This document shows, in pieces, positions 33,946 through 46,504 of a stretch of 64,000 nt of DNA. This DNA comes from Platanthera guangdongensis (taxonomy: Eukaryota > Streptophyta > Magnoliopsida > Asparagales > Orchidaceae): the NCBI GenBank assembly GCA_039583875.1, contig CM077150.1, positions 189,848,375 through 189,912,374 of the forward strand, written 5' to 3'. Below the pieces are notes generated by a model that saw nothing but the letters and a program-made list of their open reading frames with translations, was not told the DNA's origin and ran no database searches. How positions within the stretch are numbered: the first letter of the stretch is position 1; each line of letters starts with the position of its first letter. The translations under genes were made by a program, and so were the position numbers.

Positions 33946-35169
33946 TATGTTGTGAGATGAATGGGTGTAATCAATATACCCAGGCTGAATGCCAAGAACA
34001 GGATTGGTGAGACCGTCCCGCGCCTTTGAGTAAGCCGCGAGTACGTCATACTCGGTGAAGGCAAGACGATTTGAGCAACGGGGGGTGGAGGATCCGACTT
34101 GCGTTATGTCTGTCCAACGTGGACCAAAAGGTGTGGTCTGTTGGAGCACATAGCGAGAGTCTTAGGCCTGTGAGCCATGACATAATGGGGGGCTACGGGC
34201 CATCCCGGTGTAGTAAGACTAGAACTCCGGCTGCACGTCATGGATTAAATGCTCAAGAGAGTTATCGTTGGGTTGTGACCCTGATACGGTGGTGGACAAG
34301 TGCTTGCCAGAACACCAAGAATGTGCCCTGAGTGCACGGACCGTTGGGCTGGGTGGCGAACGGTTATGATGGCATGTGTGCGTGAAAGCACCTTATCTGA
34401 AATATATTGCCATGCTTGTGATGCTATTCCTGCAGGGAAGATTACCGCTACCCCGAGAAAAGGGGTAGGGTCATTATAATTTGGTCAGCTGAACGCTGAC
34501 CATTGCTTCTGTTTGCCAACGTTGGGTGGATTGTCCCTGTACAGGTGCTGGAGAGCCAAGCGGGACGCATAAAGGTTGAGCTCCCTGCTGTTGCTGCTAG
34601 TGCTAGCCCTCGAAGGCTATTTGGAATGTTTGATGTGTTTTCTTTTATTGTGGCTGGCCTGCGCGCCAATGTTTAGGCCACTGTTTGAAAGCCTTGTAAG
34701 GCCATAAGGCCAATACTATTACACGTTGTAAGACATTCCTATTATATAAACAATGTGAGTTGTTTGATTTGTTGGACATTCACTTGTGGAGTTCACGTTT
34801 TAGTAGAGGCTTCCGGTAGAATGAAGTGTGTAAGTGCGTTGCGCTACTCTGATATCATCCCATAGCTTCACTGCCTGTTTTGTAATATATGCTGTGGGGC
34901 CCCTGCCGGACATTCTAGTATATACCATATGAATGGATGGGGTTGTTACATTTTTGGTATCCTCTGTCTCGGTCTTTTCCTCTTGAAGTCGTGGTCGACT
35001 TCTTTTGTGGGGTGGCAAGCACGTGTTTGTGCAAACCAAGTTATGCGATTGAACTCCTGAATGTCCATGATAGGAATGCAAATTTGTGTGTTTGAGGAAC
35101 GTGCGTGTTCCTATTTTGTGTTGTTTGCTTGAGTAAGGCCGCTAATGTGTGTGTCTTGTCCACCTTTAA

Positions 35170-35598
35170 GTGACACGGAGTGGAGCTGGGCAGTCAGAGC
35201 CCCAGTATTCTGATGAAAGTATGGCACCGGCCGAGGTGCCTACACCTCCAACGTCTGCGGAACATGTGCATTTAGTTGCTGAGGCTTTGTTTGCCATGAT
35301 CCAAGGACAGCCACTTAGGCAGGAACAACCGGCTGTGAGGCCAGAACAGGTGGCAGCAAAGCCTGAACCTTTAGTGGATGTGGATCCTCGAGCGGCTGAG
35401 AAGCAGCTGACGCGGTTTATGAGTTTCCACCCGCCTGCATTTTCGGGAGAAGGAACTCCGACGCAGGCTTAGGATTGGCTATTGCGCGTCAAGCGCATCA
35501 TGACGACGATTCGATCGGAGGAGCATCAGAAAGTCACGTTAGCTACCTTCCTACATGAAGGAGAAGCTAGATTGTGGTGGGATGCGATGGAGTTGCAT
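35170..35598 (+). pseudogene. Element D gag, N-terminal part
   Basis: Open from codon GTG at 35170 with no ATG at its head; TAA directly precedes it in frame. A TAG at about 35470 interrupts it. Beyond that the frame continues with the gag segment ending in a LWWDAMELHC-like stretch, where element E enters at 35599. The first 45 residues are low-complexity; the retrotransposon gag domain follows (KQLTRFMSFHPPAFSG). Its partner is at 53952. Confidence 0.8.
35594..35598. other. Target-site duplication of element E, left copy (TGCAT)
   Basis: TGCAT precedes the LTR start TGTAATG at 35599 and recurs at 53952-53956 after the LTR end GTTACA. Confidence 0.95.
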
Positions 35599-35667
35599 TG
35601 TAATGCCCCGAATATTGTGTGCGAGTCAGTCGCGAAAAAAGGGTTTTTGGTGCCTGTATAGGTGTAC

Positions 35668-36012
35668 ACGGCATAGGACACGGGCGTGTCCAAGGCCATG
35701 TCTGGCTGGCATTTTTTTTGGTCATTTTCTTCCCGAGAAGCACACGACCAAGAACACGGCAGGATGACACGGGCGTGTCATTCGACACGGGCGTGTGCCA
35801 ACCCATGTCCATACCCGTTTGCAGTTGGGTCGTGTCCGTTGCCGTGGCGGTTATGCATGACACGCCCCCGAACACGGGCGTGTCAAGGAACCAGACACGG
35901 GCATGTTAGGTGAGACACGGGCATGTCTTCGCCCGTGTGCGTCTCTCAGTTCGCCGATCGTGCCTGGATAGAGGCACACGGCCTGGGACATGGCCGTGTG
36001 ACAAGCCGTGTT
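35668..36012. repeat. GACACGGGCGTGTC dyad array in E 5' LTR
   Basis: Nine or more GACACGGGCGTGTC-like units in 345 bp, with CpG decay variants (GGGCATGTC). Repeated at about 42528-42875 in the right LTR. Confidence 0.9.
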
Positions 36013-36288
36013 CGGCCCAGGTCTGGAGAATTTTGTGTAGATCTGAGCCGTTCATTTTCTTTAATTAAGATCCGATGACCCAGATGAGATCCTGCTCTGT
36101 TACGGCCGGGAATAGGGGGTTAATCCCTCATTTTCTCTCAAAAGCTTTCTCCTTCCAAGGTGAGAGAGAGGAGGAAGAAGAAGGAGGTTTCCGGCCACCG
36201 GCAGAGCACCGAAGCACCGTTTCGAAGTCTGAGAGCGGATCCGTGGAGGGAAGGTCGTTGTGAAGAGTTCTGTCCGCGTAGTTTTTCC

Positions 36289-36312
36289 ATGGCGCCAAAA
36301 CGGACTACAAGG
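36289..36312 (+). CDS. Putative gag start exon inside E 5' LTR
   Basis: ATGGCGCC start and eight codons (Met-Ala-Pro-Lys-Arg-Thr-Thr-Arg), then GTAATG as donor at 36313. The acceptor CTACTATAG ends at 37798, and gag codons begin at 37799 in the same phase. The ATG lies about 280 bp after the dyad array. Splicing is inferred, not shown. Confidence 0.55.
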
Positions 36313-37798
36313 GTAATGATTCTGAACTTGAGCGTTTGAAGCTCTTTCTTTCTGCATAGGGAATCCCGCACCCGCGAGTGTGCGGTGAGTGTGTGGTGTT
36401 CCTTGGGGTTGATGTGAATAGTCCCCCTTGTGTTGCATATAGAGCCCGGAATCGTAAGTACGGGCATAGGCATTGTGTGTGAAGCCTACCCGGACGTGTA
36501 TTGTCTGGATCGGTGATGTTGCATTTGCTATGTTTTGCCGGAGAAGACTTCGTGCTTTGGGTTGTTTGGGTTTCTACGCGTTAGATTGCAGCAGGGAACC
36601 TTGGAGGCTAGCTTCAAGGTGCACCAGGAAAACTGAGCGGAAACGTGTTCTGCTAACTTGGCGGTCTGGGAACCGGCCTTGATCATAAATGGGTTATGAG
36701 ATTGTTTTGGAAAAATTTGGGATCCGAGAGAAGCTTGGCCTGTGCGTAGGACTTAAATTGTATATGCGGAGTGAGCAACGAGCAAGTGGAATTGGACCTA
36801 GGCTATGTGGTACGGTGCGAGAAATCCGAAGACGGGCACTGGCCGTAGGCATAGTCGGAGCCTTAGACGGTGGTCAGATAGGCTAAATGCTCACATGTTA
36901 TTACCATCCTGGGGGTGGTGGTGAATGCACTGATTAGTCAGGGTTCACCATGAATGTGCCCTGAGTGCACGGGGTGTTTGGTCGTGCGAGCCTACACCTG
37001 TGGCGAAATATAATTGCGCTATATTGTTTTATTGGACTAATACTATGCAGGGAAAGAGCACCGCCGTCCCGAGTAAGGGGCGGGGTCGTTATAATTTGGT
37101 CGGCTTTTAGCTGACCGTTGCCTTGTTTGCCACCGTGCGGTGGTATGTGCTTGCAGGTGCTGCGGAGCCGAGCGCCAAGTAGCGGGCTGGAGCCCATGGT
37201 GCTGTGCTGGCCCTAGAAGGCCGTAGAATAGTTGTTTTTTTACATTTATCATGTGTGGCCGGCCTGCGAGCCAATGTATGTAAGACATGTTATATTAAGT
37301 GAACATTTGTAAGGCCATAAGGCCATGTACCCATTTCAGTGTATTTGGGGTTTCATTCCTGTAGTTATAGCTGTGGACATTCATATTTGTTGGTTTTAAG
37401 TTTGGGTTCTTTCAACTTTAAAAACTTCCGCTAGAATGCTCTGTGTAGGACGAGTAGTCTTAATTGGATGGTTTGATTATGCATTTGGTAACCCTTCCGA
37501 CTGTCTGTGGTATATGGCGTCAGGTTTCAGCTGAACCTTCTGTTATATGCCATGCGACGGATGAGGGTGTTACAATTTGGTATCAGACTTCTGGTTACGG
37601 TCAGGCTTAAATGAATTCGTGGGCGAATTCTTTTAAGGGGTGGTGAGCACATGTGTGCATCATCGTTATAACATCAAAAAGAACCCATGAATGTCCACTT
37701 AGGAATGGAAAATACACTTGTTTTATGGAATTTGAATGTTCCAATGATTGTTTTTAGCAATTTGTTTGTCGTCTAATCGTGTGTCTTTGCTACTATAG
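36313..37798 (+). other. Putative first intron of element E
   Basis: GT...AG interval of 1,486 nt covering the rest of the 5' LTR, the PBS and the leader. The base triplet before the gag frame is TAG, so gag cannot be entered from upstream without splicing or internal initiation. Confidence 0.5.
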
Positions 37799-38941
37799 GC
37801 AGCTAGGAGCAGTGCTGGTCGGTCAGAGCATCCGCAATCAGCGGAAAGTAGTGCACCAAGGGACGTGCCTGCTACACCTCCTTCAGCGGAAACCATTAGA
37901 TGGTGGCTGAGGCCATGTTCGCAATGATAAATGCCCAACCTGCAGGGCAAATGCATCGCGCACCTCCTGTGAATGAGCAAGAACCGGTTAGGGCGGCAGA
38001 GCCGAGAGTAGTGGAACGCGCAACAGTGGAGTTGGTAGAGCCGAGAAGAACTACGGAGAGGCAGTTAAAGTATGTGATGGGCTTTAATCCTCCGAGGTTT
38101 AATGGGGTTGGAACGCCAACTCAAGCTGAGGACTGGCTCTCTTCCATAAAGAGGGTCTTGACGGTCACAATAACTGAGGAGTGGCAGAAGACCACCATAG
38201 CGACTTTTCTTTTGGAAGGTGAAGCGAGGCTGTGGTGGGATGAGATGGAGTTTCATATTCTAGTGGGAAGGCAACTTGCGGATGTGCCGATGGAGGAATT
38301 TTCAAGATTGTTCCTAGCCAGATTTGTACCCTCTGCTCAGAAGTTGGAGTTGGAGAATCAGTTTCTTGGGTTGACTCAGGGATCCAGAAGTGTGGACAAA
38401 TATCTGCATGAGTTCACACGGTTGGGTCGTTATGCTGGTGCTATCTTTACAGAAGAAGAGAGGAAGACCAACCGATTCTATGAGGGCCTTCGCGGTGATT
38501 TACAGTTACTCCTTCCTAGGCCTAAGGCGCAGGGCTTCCTAGCCTTGGTCAATTCGGCCCGATCGTTGGAAAAGGTTGCGAAGAAAGTTCAAGAGAAGAA
38601 GGACCCAGGAGAAAGAAAGACCTAGTTCAAGGTGCCAAATAACAAGTCAAGTTTCCGCAGGTGGAACAAGAAGCGGAGGACTTCAAACTCAGCCCCTTCG
38701 ACTGATGCATCGGGGGAAACTACAAGTCGAGTCCCCGGAGCTTGCTACAACTGCGGGAAGACGTGGCATATTGCTCGGGAGTGTTGGAGCGGACGTTCAA
38801 AGTCCGAGAGGAGACCTGGAGCGACTTATGAGGAGAAAGGGAAGGCGGTGGAGTCAACCGCGTCCCATCATGCTCCAGCCCAGCCTAGAGTCTACAACCT
38901 TGGTCTGCAGGAGGCCATAAAGCAAGCAGACATGGTGACAT
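37799..38941 (+). pseudogene. Element E gag
   Basis: Begins without ATG at 37799 after TATAG. A one-base loss near 37900 shifts the frame; the long open part is 37900-38625 with the gag domain (ERQLKYVMGFNPPRFNG, ARLWWDEM, DVPMEEFSRLFLARF, YLHEFTRLGRYA). A TAG at about 38623 precedes the CCHC knuckle (CYNCGKTWHIAREC, about 38740-38785). The last exon base before the second putative intron is 38941. It is homologous to the intact gag of element F throughout. Confidence 0.85.
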
Positions 38942-39018
38942 GTATGAGTTAAATTACAGTGGTTTAACTTTTATAGTTGTTACCTTTGTATCTGTTAGCT
39001 TACGTTTGTTAGTGCTAG
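38942..39018 (+). other. Putative gag-protease intron of element E (77 nt)
   Basis: GTATGAG donor, T-rich body and GTGCTAG acceptor. The gag frame stops within it. Removing it aligns the protease frame with gag exactly as in D (92 nt) and F (76 nt). Confidence 0.55.
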
Positions 39019-39461
39019 GCTTTGTGTTAATCTTTGGGTTTTCGGCGAGAGCCCTTTTTGATACGGGAGCATCATATTCCTTCTTGTCCGAAAAATTCGT
39101 ATTGCGCATCGGAGTTCCGTCCTCGATGGCAGAAAACAAGTTGGATGTGTTGTTGCCTAATGGGTGCTCCATGCGTGCGGATAGGATTTGTGTTGTGAAG
39201 ATTCAGATTAGAGACCGGGAGTTTGATTTGCGGGCGTTAATTATACCATTAGTGGAGTTCGACGTAATCTTTGGTATGGATTGGCTCTTGGAGCAGAATG
39301 CATGCATTGATTGCAACCATAAAGAAGTCAAGTTGGGTCTGGACACTGATCGGGAGACTACTTTTGCGGGCATGAAGGGGTCAGGGAAAGTTCTGATGTC
39401 AGCCCTTCAGATGTTCAAGGCAGTTCGGTCTGGGGCAGAACTATATGTCACTCTAGTGTAG
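39019..39461 (+). pseudogene. Element E protease
   Basis: Retropepsin with Phe-Asp-Thr-Gly-Ala-Ser near 39055, the [17 protein letters not shown] flap-side segment, and a TAG at about 39459 that cuts it from the linker to RT. A further TAA lies just before the RT frame at 39633. It would process the polyprotein if intact. Confidence 0.8.
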
Positions 39462-39635
39462 ACTTCGACGCCTAAGCCTAGTTTGGACAGCATCCCAGTT
39501 GTGTCCGAGTATCCTGACGTCTTTCCAGATGATCTCCCAGGAGACCCTCCTCAGCGGGAGATAGACTTTACTATAGAGCTGCTACCGGGTGCCAAACCGG
39601 TGTCCCGCTCCCCCTATCAGATAGCTCCAAGATAA

Positions 39636-42405
39636 ATGGCAGAGTTGAAGGTGCAACTGCAAGAGTTGCTAGAGCAAGGTTATGTGCGTCCAAGTTCGTC
39701 GCCTTGGAGCACACCAGTTCTCTTTGTCAAGAAGAAATATAGGAGCTTGCAGCTTTGTATCGATTATCGGGAATTGAACAAGCTTATGGAGAAGAACAAA
39801 TATCCAATCTCGAGGATTGACGATCTGTTTGATCAGTTGGTTGGATCAACAGTATATTCGAAGTTAGATCTGAAGTCCGGTTACTATCAGTTGAGGATAA
39901 GAGAGAGCGACATCCCAAAGACAGCATTCAGTTCGTGGTTTGGGCATTACGAGTTCACGTTCATGCCGTTTGGGTTGACAAATGCACCATCCGTGTTTAT
40001 GGATCTGATGAATAGGACGTTCAGAGAATACCTGAATCATTTTGTGATAGTATTTATTGATGATATCCTGGTGTATTCGCAGTGCGAGGAGGATCACTAC
40101 AAGCATTTACACATGGTGTTGGAGACATTGAGGAAAAATCAGTTGTATGCAAAGTTCTCCAAGTGTGAATTCTGGCTATGCTCGATAGCGTTCCTTGGTC
40201 ATGTTGTCGGTGGAGAAGGAATAGCTGTGGATCCGGCGAAGATAGTGGCGATACAGGAGTGGCCTACTTTGATTACAGTGGCGGAGGTCCGCAGTTTTCT
40301 GGGGCTTGCTGGCTGCTACAGGCGCTTCGTAGAGAACTTCTCACGGATAGGACTACCACTCACGACGTTGACAAGAAAGGATCAGAAGTTTATGTGGTCT
40401 CCGGAATGCGAACAGGCTTTTGAAGAGTTGAAGAGGCGGTTGACCACGACGCCTATTTTATGTTCGCCAAGTGGAACCGAAGGGTTCGAGATCTATAGTG
40501 ATGATTCAGGCTGTGGTTTGGGATGTGTTCTGCTACAACATGGGAGAGTGATAGCTTATGGTTCACGACAACTGAAGGTACACGAGAGGAATTATCCGGT
40601 CCATGACTTAGAGTTAGTGGCCGTGATATTTGCTCTAATGCTTTGGAGGCACTATCTGTATGGTGTGAAGGTCGATATTTACACCGATCATAAGAGTTTG
40701 AAGTACCTGTTGGACCAAAAGGATCTGAACATGAGGCAGCGGAGGTGGATGGAGTTCTTAGGGGAATACACCTTCAAGATACATTATGTGACTGGGAAGG
40801 GGAATGCAGTGGCGGATGCATTGAGTCGTAAGATTCTCGCACAAGCCAACTGGTTATCGGTACATGATGAGAGATTGGTCCAAGAGTTGGAGGCATTGGA
40901 GATATCTTGTGTCGATAAGCAGTCTAGTGCCGAGGCAAAACTGTTTTGGACAAAGGTGCAGTGTGACCTAGCGGATAGAGTTCGGCGGGCTTTGGTTCAG
41001 GATAGCAGCATGAAGCAGATCTTGGATGAATCTTTGGATGGGTCAAATTCCCAGTTTGTGGTTGAAGATGCGTTGCTAAGGAAGGACAATCATCTATGCG
41101 TTCCTAGTGCGGGTAATCTTCGGGAGGAGTTGATGTATGAGGCTCATCATACTAAGTACTCAATCCACCCGGGAAGCACAAAAATGTATAGAGACATGAA
41201 GAAATTATTCTGGTGGCCGGGTTTGAAGAAGGATGTGGCACTTTATGTGGCCAAGTGTCATACTTGTGCAATGGTGAAAGCGGATTGCCAGAAGCCCGGA
41301 GGTTTCTTGAAATCCCTTCCTATCCCAGAATGGAAGTTTGACGACATATCTATGGATTTTGTGCACGGTTTGCCGAAGTCGCAGAAGGGAAACGATGCCA
41401 TTTGGGTGGTCGTAGATAGGTTGACAAAGGTGTCACACTTTATCCCAGTCAGGAAGGAAGATCTGGTGGAAAAGTTAGCCAAACTCTACGTGGATAATAT
41501 TGTACGATTGTATGGTGTGCCTCGCAGTATTGTTAGTGATCGTGATGGACGCTTCACGTCGAATGACTGGAGGTTGGTGCATGGTCTGTTGGGTACTAAG
41601 CTAAAGTTCAGCACAGCCTTTCACCCGTAGACAGATGGCCAAACCGAGAGAGTCAACAGGACTATGGAGGACATGCTTCGCATGTGCGTCCTAGATTTCG
41701 GGAAGAATTGGGAGGATCACTTGTACATGGTGGAGTTTGCGTACAACAACAACTTTTAGGCAAGTATTGGAATGGCGCCTTTCGAAGCCTTGTACGGGAG
41801 GAAGTGTCGTACGCCATTGTCTTGGTTGGAGGCAGGAGAATCGAAGTTGTATAAACGTCAAGCGGTGGAAGACGCCACTTCAATGATACGGACAATTCAG
41901 GAAAGGCTGAAGATTGCTCAGGATAGACAGTCAAAGTATTACAACGCCAAACATAGAAATGTGGAGTTCAACGTTGGCGACATGGTATATCTAAAAATCA
42001 AGCCGTTCAAGGGTGTATTGCGGGTTCGACGCTTGAAGAAGCTGAGTCTGAGATACCTTGGACCATTTGAAATCCTGGAGCGTGTTGGCGAGGCGGCGTA
42101 TAGGTTGAAGCTGTCGACGGAGTTGAGTGGACTGCATGACATGTTCCACGTATCGGTATTGCGTAAGGCAGTGCAAGAGCCTTCGCAGATCGTTGCAGAC
42201 AATCAGGTACCGATTGATTATGAGTTAACAATAAGGGTCAGGCCAGTACGAATTGAAGATGTTGCAGTTCAAACGACTCCGCAACAAGGAGGTCCAAATG
42301 GTTAAAGTCCGTTGGGATAATTGCGGACGTGAGGAGCTTTCTTGGGAGCAAGAGCAAACAATGTTGGAAGAATACCCCGAGTTATTCCACTCAGGTATCA
42401 TTTAG
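39636..42405 (+). pseudogene. Element E RT, RNase H and integrase
   Basis: Open for 664 codons (39636-41630): RT with [13 protein letters not shown] and catalytic FIDDILVYS near 40057, RNase H with a YSDDSG aspartate and YTDHKS, integrase HHCC zinc domain, the MDFVHGLP aspartate near 41355 and the SDRDGRFTS aspartate. A TAG at 41628 interrupts just before the QTDGQTERV glutamate motif, another stop lies near 41757, and a frameshift near 42270 breaks the C-terminal part. The end ([14 protein letters not shown]) is the chromodomain-like tail, stopping at 42403-42405. Confidence 0.88.
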
Positions 42406-42459
42406 ATTTTGTGTACCTTTGTTTAATTTCGGGATGAAATTCCTTAAGTGAGGGAGATT

Positions 42460-44157
42460 TGTAATGCCCCGAATATTGTGTGCGAGTCGGTCGCGAAAAA
42501 AGGGTTTTTGGTGCCTGTATAGGTGTACACGGCCTAGGACACGGGCGTGTCCAAGGCCGTGTTTGGCTGGCATTTTTTTTGGTCGTTTTCTTCCCGAGAA
42601 GGACACGGCCAGGAACACGGCTGGATGACACGGGCGTGTCATCCGACACCGGCATGTGCCAACCCGTGTCCATACCCATGTGCAGTTGGGTCGTGTCCGT
42701 TGTCGTGGCGGTTATGCGTGACACGCCGCCAAACACAGGCGTGTCGAGGAACCAGACACGGGCGTGTCACGTGAGACATGGGCGTGTCTTGGCCCATGTG
42801 CGTCTCTCAGTTCGACGATCATGCCTGGATCGAGGCACATGGCCTGGGACATGGTCGTGTGCCAAGCCGCGTTCGGCCCAGGTCAGGAGAATTTTGTGCA
42901 GATCTGAGCCGTTCGTTTTCTTTAATTAAGATCCGACAGCCCAGATGAGAACCCGCTCTGTTAAGGCCAGGAATAGGGGGTTAATCCCTCATTTTCTATC
43001 CAAAGCTTTCTCCTTCCAAGATGAGAGAGAAGAGGAAGAAGAAGGAGGTTTCCGTCCACCGGCGGAGCACCGGAGCACCGTTTCGAAGTATGAGAGCGGA
43101 TCCGTGGAGGGAAGGTCGTTGCGAAGAGTTCTGTCCGCGTAGTTTTTCCATGGCGCCAAAACGGACTACAAGGGTAACAATTCTCAACTTGAGCGTTTGA
43201 AGCTCTTTCTTTCTGCATAGGGAATCCCGCTCCCGCGAGTGTGCGGTGAGTGCGTGGTGTTCCTTGGGGTTGATGTGAATAGTCCCCCTTGTGTTGCATA
43301 TAGAGCACGAAATTTTAAGTACGTGCATAGGCATTGTGTGTGAAGCCTACCCGGACGTGTATTGTCTGGATCGGTGATGTTGCATTTGCTATGTTTTGCC
43401 GGAGAAGCCACCGTGCTTTGGGTTTTTCGGGTTTCTACGCGGTAGATTGCAGCAGGGATCCTTCGAGCCTAGCTTCAAGGCGCACCCGGAAAACTGAGCG
43501 GAAACGTGTTCTGCTAACTTGGCGGTCTGGGAACCGGCCTTGATCATAACTGGGTTATGAGATTGTTTTGGAAAAATTTGGGATCCGAGAGAAGCTTGGC
43601 CCACGCATAGGACTTAAATTGTATATGCGGCATGAACAACGAGCAAGTGGAATTGGACCTAGGCTATGTGGTACGGTGCGAGAAATCCGAAGACGGGCAC
43701 TGGCTGTAGGCATAGTCGGAGCCTTAGACGATGGTCAGATAGGCTAAATGCTCACATGTTATTGCCATCCTGGGGTGGTGGTGAATGCACTGATTGGTCA
43801 GGGTTCACCATGAATGTGCCCTGAGTGCACGGGATGTTTGGCCGTGCGAGCCTACACCTGTGGCGAAATATAATTGCGCTATATTGTTTTATTGGACTAA
43901 TACTATGCAGGGAAAGTGCACCGCTGTCCCGAGTAAGGGGCGGGGTCGTTATAATTTGGTCGGCTTTTAGCTGATCATTGCCTTGTTTGCCACCGTGCGG
44001 TGGTATGTGCTTGCAGGTGCTGCAGAGCCGAGCACCAAGTAGCGGGCTGGAGCCCATGTTGCTGTGCTGGCCCTAGAAGGCCGTATAATAGTTGTTTTTT
44101 TTACATTTATCATGTGTGGCCGGCCTGCGAGCCGATGTATGTAAGACATGTTATATT
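42460..44157 (+). repeat. Element E 3' LTR, segment 1
   Basis: Matches 35599 to about 37296. Interrupted by element F after ATATT; continued at 53674-53951. Confidence 0.93.
44153..44157. other. Target-site duplication of element F, left copy (ATATT)
   Basis: ATATT before TGTAACATCC at 44158 and again at 53669-53673 after GCGTTACA. Confidence 0.95.
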
Positions 44158-46469
44158 TGTAACATCCCCCTATCCGTCGCATAGCATATAGCAGTAGGTC
44201 CGGCCGGGGCCCGACGCCATATACCACAGACAGACCGGGTGGTTACATATGGAAACCATCCAACCAATCTCAACGTCCTACACAGAGCATTCTAGCGGAA
44301 GCAGTTTGTATAAGTTGTAAACAAGAACCCAGCATAAGAGCACGAATGTCCACTAACATGATAATAGGAATGTTATTACAAAAATACCCAAATATTCGGC
44401 CTTAAGGCCTTACAGAATGTTTCTCTTGACTAATACATGATTTACAAACCTCGGCACGCAGGCCGGTCATACATGAGTAAAACAGAAAACATTTCCACTT
44501 GGGCCTTCGAGGGCCAGCTTCGCAAAAAGGGCTTTAGCCCGCTATTGACCGCTTGGTCCAGCTGCACCTGCAAGCAACAAACCACCGCACGGTGGCAAAC
44601 AAAGCAACGGTCAGCAATGCTGACCAAATTATAACGATCCCGCCCCCAACTCGGGGCGGCGATGCTCCTTCCCTGCATTTCATTAGCACAAGCGAGCAAT
44701 GCATATAACCATAGCCATTTCATCACAGACGTTGGCTCGCACGGCCACACGCCCCGTGCACTCAGGGCACATTCTCGGTGAACCGGTCGATGTCACGTCA
44801 ATTAAAGCCATTAACATTCCGGACTCACCACCGCCACTTAGACGGCCATTCCTATGAGCAATTCGTCTTCATGGTATTGGTCACGTCAATTTAAGCCATT
44901 GACCACCGAAGACCCCCATTTATGCCAATGGCGAGTGCCATGTAACTTTAGGTCTCTCTAACCCGAACGACATAAAGCTGGTACGGCTCCATCTAACCCG
45001 TGCTCACATCGCAACGGCAATTTAAGCCATTTGCGCGGGTCAAACTTTCACCGAGTCCCATTCTACCGCAATACACATAACCCCGTTATGTTCAAGTTGG
45101 CTCTCAGGCCACCAAGTTGGCAAGACCTCGTGTCCGCCCAGTTTTCCGGGTGCACCTTTGGGTTAGTCCCCAAGGCTCCCTACTGCAATCTACCGCGTAG
45201 AAAACCCGAAAAACACCCAATAGCACGGAGTCTTCTCCGGCCTTATGCAATGCAACATCACCGATCCGGACTAACATGTCCGGGTAGGCTTCACACAAAA
45301 TGCCTACGTTCGTTCTCGCATACGGACTCTAAACAACGGGGACTTTACATATCTACCCGAAGGAACGCCACCGACTCTCCGCAAACTCGCGAGTGGGGGG
45401 CTTCCTATGCTAAGAAAAGGAGCAATTCAAGCTCAAGATGAGGATCGTTACCCTTGCGTTCCTCTTTGGCGCCATCGAAAAGTAATCGGATAGAAATCAC
45501 CGCACTTGCGTTGCCTCCGTGGATCCGAAGTCGGCTTGCGATTCGGAGCTCCGAAGCTCCTCCAATGGCGGATCTAGCTCCTCTTCCTCTTGCCTTAGCT
45601 CTTCTTTCTCCAAGGGTTTGGAGAGATGAAAAGGTAAGAAAAATGGATTTTTCTAAGTCAACTCCCGGGTATATCCTCCCAGGAACAACCCCCAGCCATT
45701 GGATCTTCAATCAAGGAAACGAACGGCTTTGATTCGGGGCTGAAATGCCCAATCTGGGCCGAACACGGCCTGGCACACGCCCGTGTCCAGGGCCGTGTGC
45801 CGCATTCGCCGTCAAAATCGAATCTTCTGAACACGCACACGGGTATCGAACACGCCCGTGTTCGAGCTGACACGCCCGTGTTCCAGCTGACACGGCCGTG
45901 TAGCCGGCCGTGTACCCCATGATTTTCTCCCGTTTCCAACCCGAGCACTGCACGGGTTCTAGGACACGCCCGTGTCCTTGCCCGTGTCACTTTGACACGC
46001 CTGGGCCCCCAGGCCGTGTACACGGGACATTTCGTCGAGGGAAGATCGACGACTCGATGACACGGCCTTGGACACGCCCGTGTCCTAGGCCGTGTGCCTT
46101 GACTCGACGATCGTCGAGTGAATCTCGACGATTTCACCTTGACGATCGTCGACACGGGTCGACACGCCCTGCGACACGCCCGTGTCGCAGGCCATGTACC
46201 CAATCTCGACGAATCGTCGAGAATAACCCGACGATTTCACGGCTAAGTGTCGACACGGGTCGACACGCCCTGCGACACGCCCGTGTCGCAGGCCGTGTGC
46301 CCATTCTCGACGAATCGTCGAGAATAACTCGACGACTTCGCGGCTAAGTGTCGACACACGCCCGACACGCCCTGAGACACGCCCGTGTCCCAGGCCGTGT
46401 GCCTTCAGCCAGAAACCAAAACTGGCCCAAAACGTCCCCCTTTGCTCCTTTGAGTTTCGGGGCGTTACA
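44158..46469 (-). repeat. Element F 3' LTR
   Basis: Minus strand TGTAACGCCCCGAA...GGGGGATGTTACA. U3 dyad array at about 45764-46405. The mini-exon copy is at 45475-45452, where the last codon differs from the 5' LTR copy (AGG rather than ACG). Confidence 0.95.
45764..46405. repeat. GACACGCCCGTGTC dyad array in F 3' LTR
   Basis: Ten or more GACACGCCCGTGTC units plus CTCGACGATCGTCGAG and GTGTCGACAC dyads. Longer symmetrical blocks such as CTGCGACACGCCCGTGTCGCAG are repeated twice. The 5' LTR copy is at about 52963-53604. Confidence 0.92.
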
Positions 46470-46485
46470 ACTCTCCCCCTCTTAA
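46470..46485 (-). other. Polypurine tract of element F
   Basis: The minus strand reads TTAAGAGGGGGAGAGT directly before the 3' LTR. Confidence 0.9.
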
Positions 46486-46504
46486 AAGAATTTCGCCCAC
46501 GAAA

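Larger units (their letters stand above)
32513..34950 (+). repeat. Element D 5' LTR
   Basis: U3 with a GACACGGGCGTGTC dyad array (about 32556-33100), a TATA-like AATATATT near 33204, the mini-exon at 33378-33401, a 4-copy tandem repeat at 33659-33945, and the end GTTGTTACA followed by a degenerate PBS, TGGTATC, at 34955. Confidence 0.9.
35599..37574 (+). repeat. Element E 5' LTR
   Basis: TGTAATGCCCCGAA...GGGTGTTACA, with the PBS TGGTATCAGA at 37578. The U3 dyad array (GACACGGGCGTGTC, CACGGCC) lies at about 35668-36012. The mini-exon is at 36289-36312. Confidence 0.93.

Noticed and set aside
45910..46347. 145-codon frame rich in Arg, Pro and Cys (again at 53109-53546)
   Set aside because: Translation of the F LTR dyad array, antisense to the element and identical in both LTRs.
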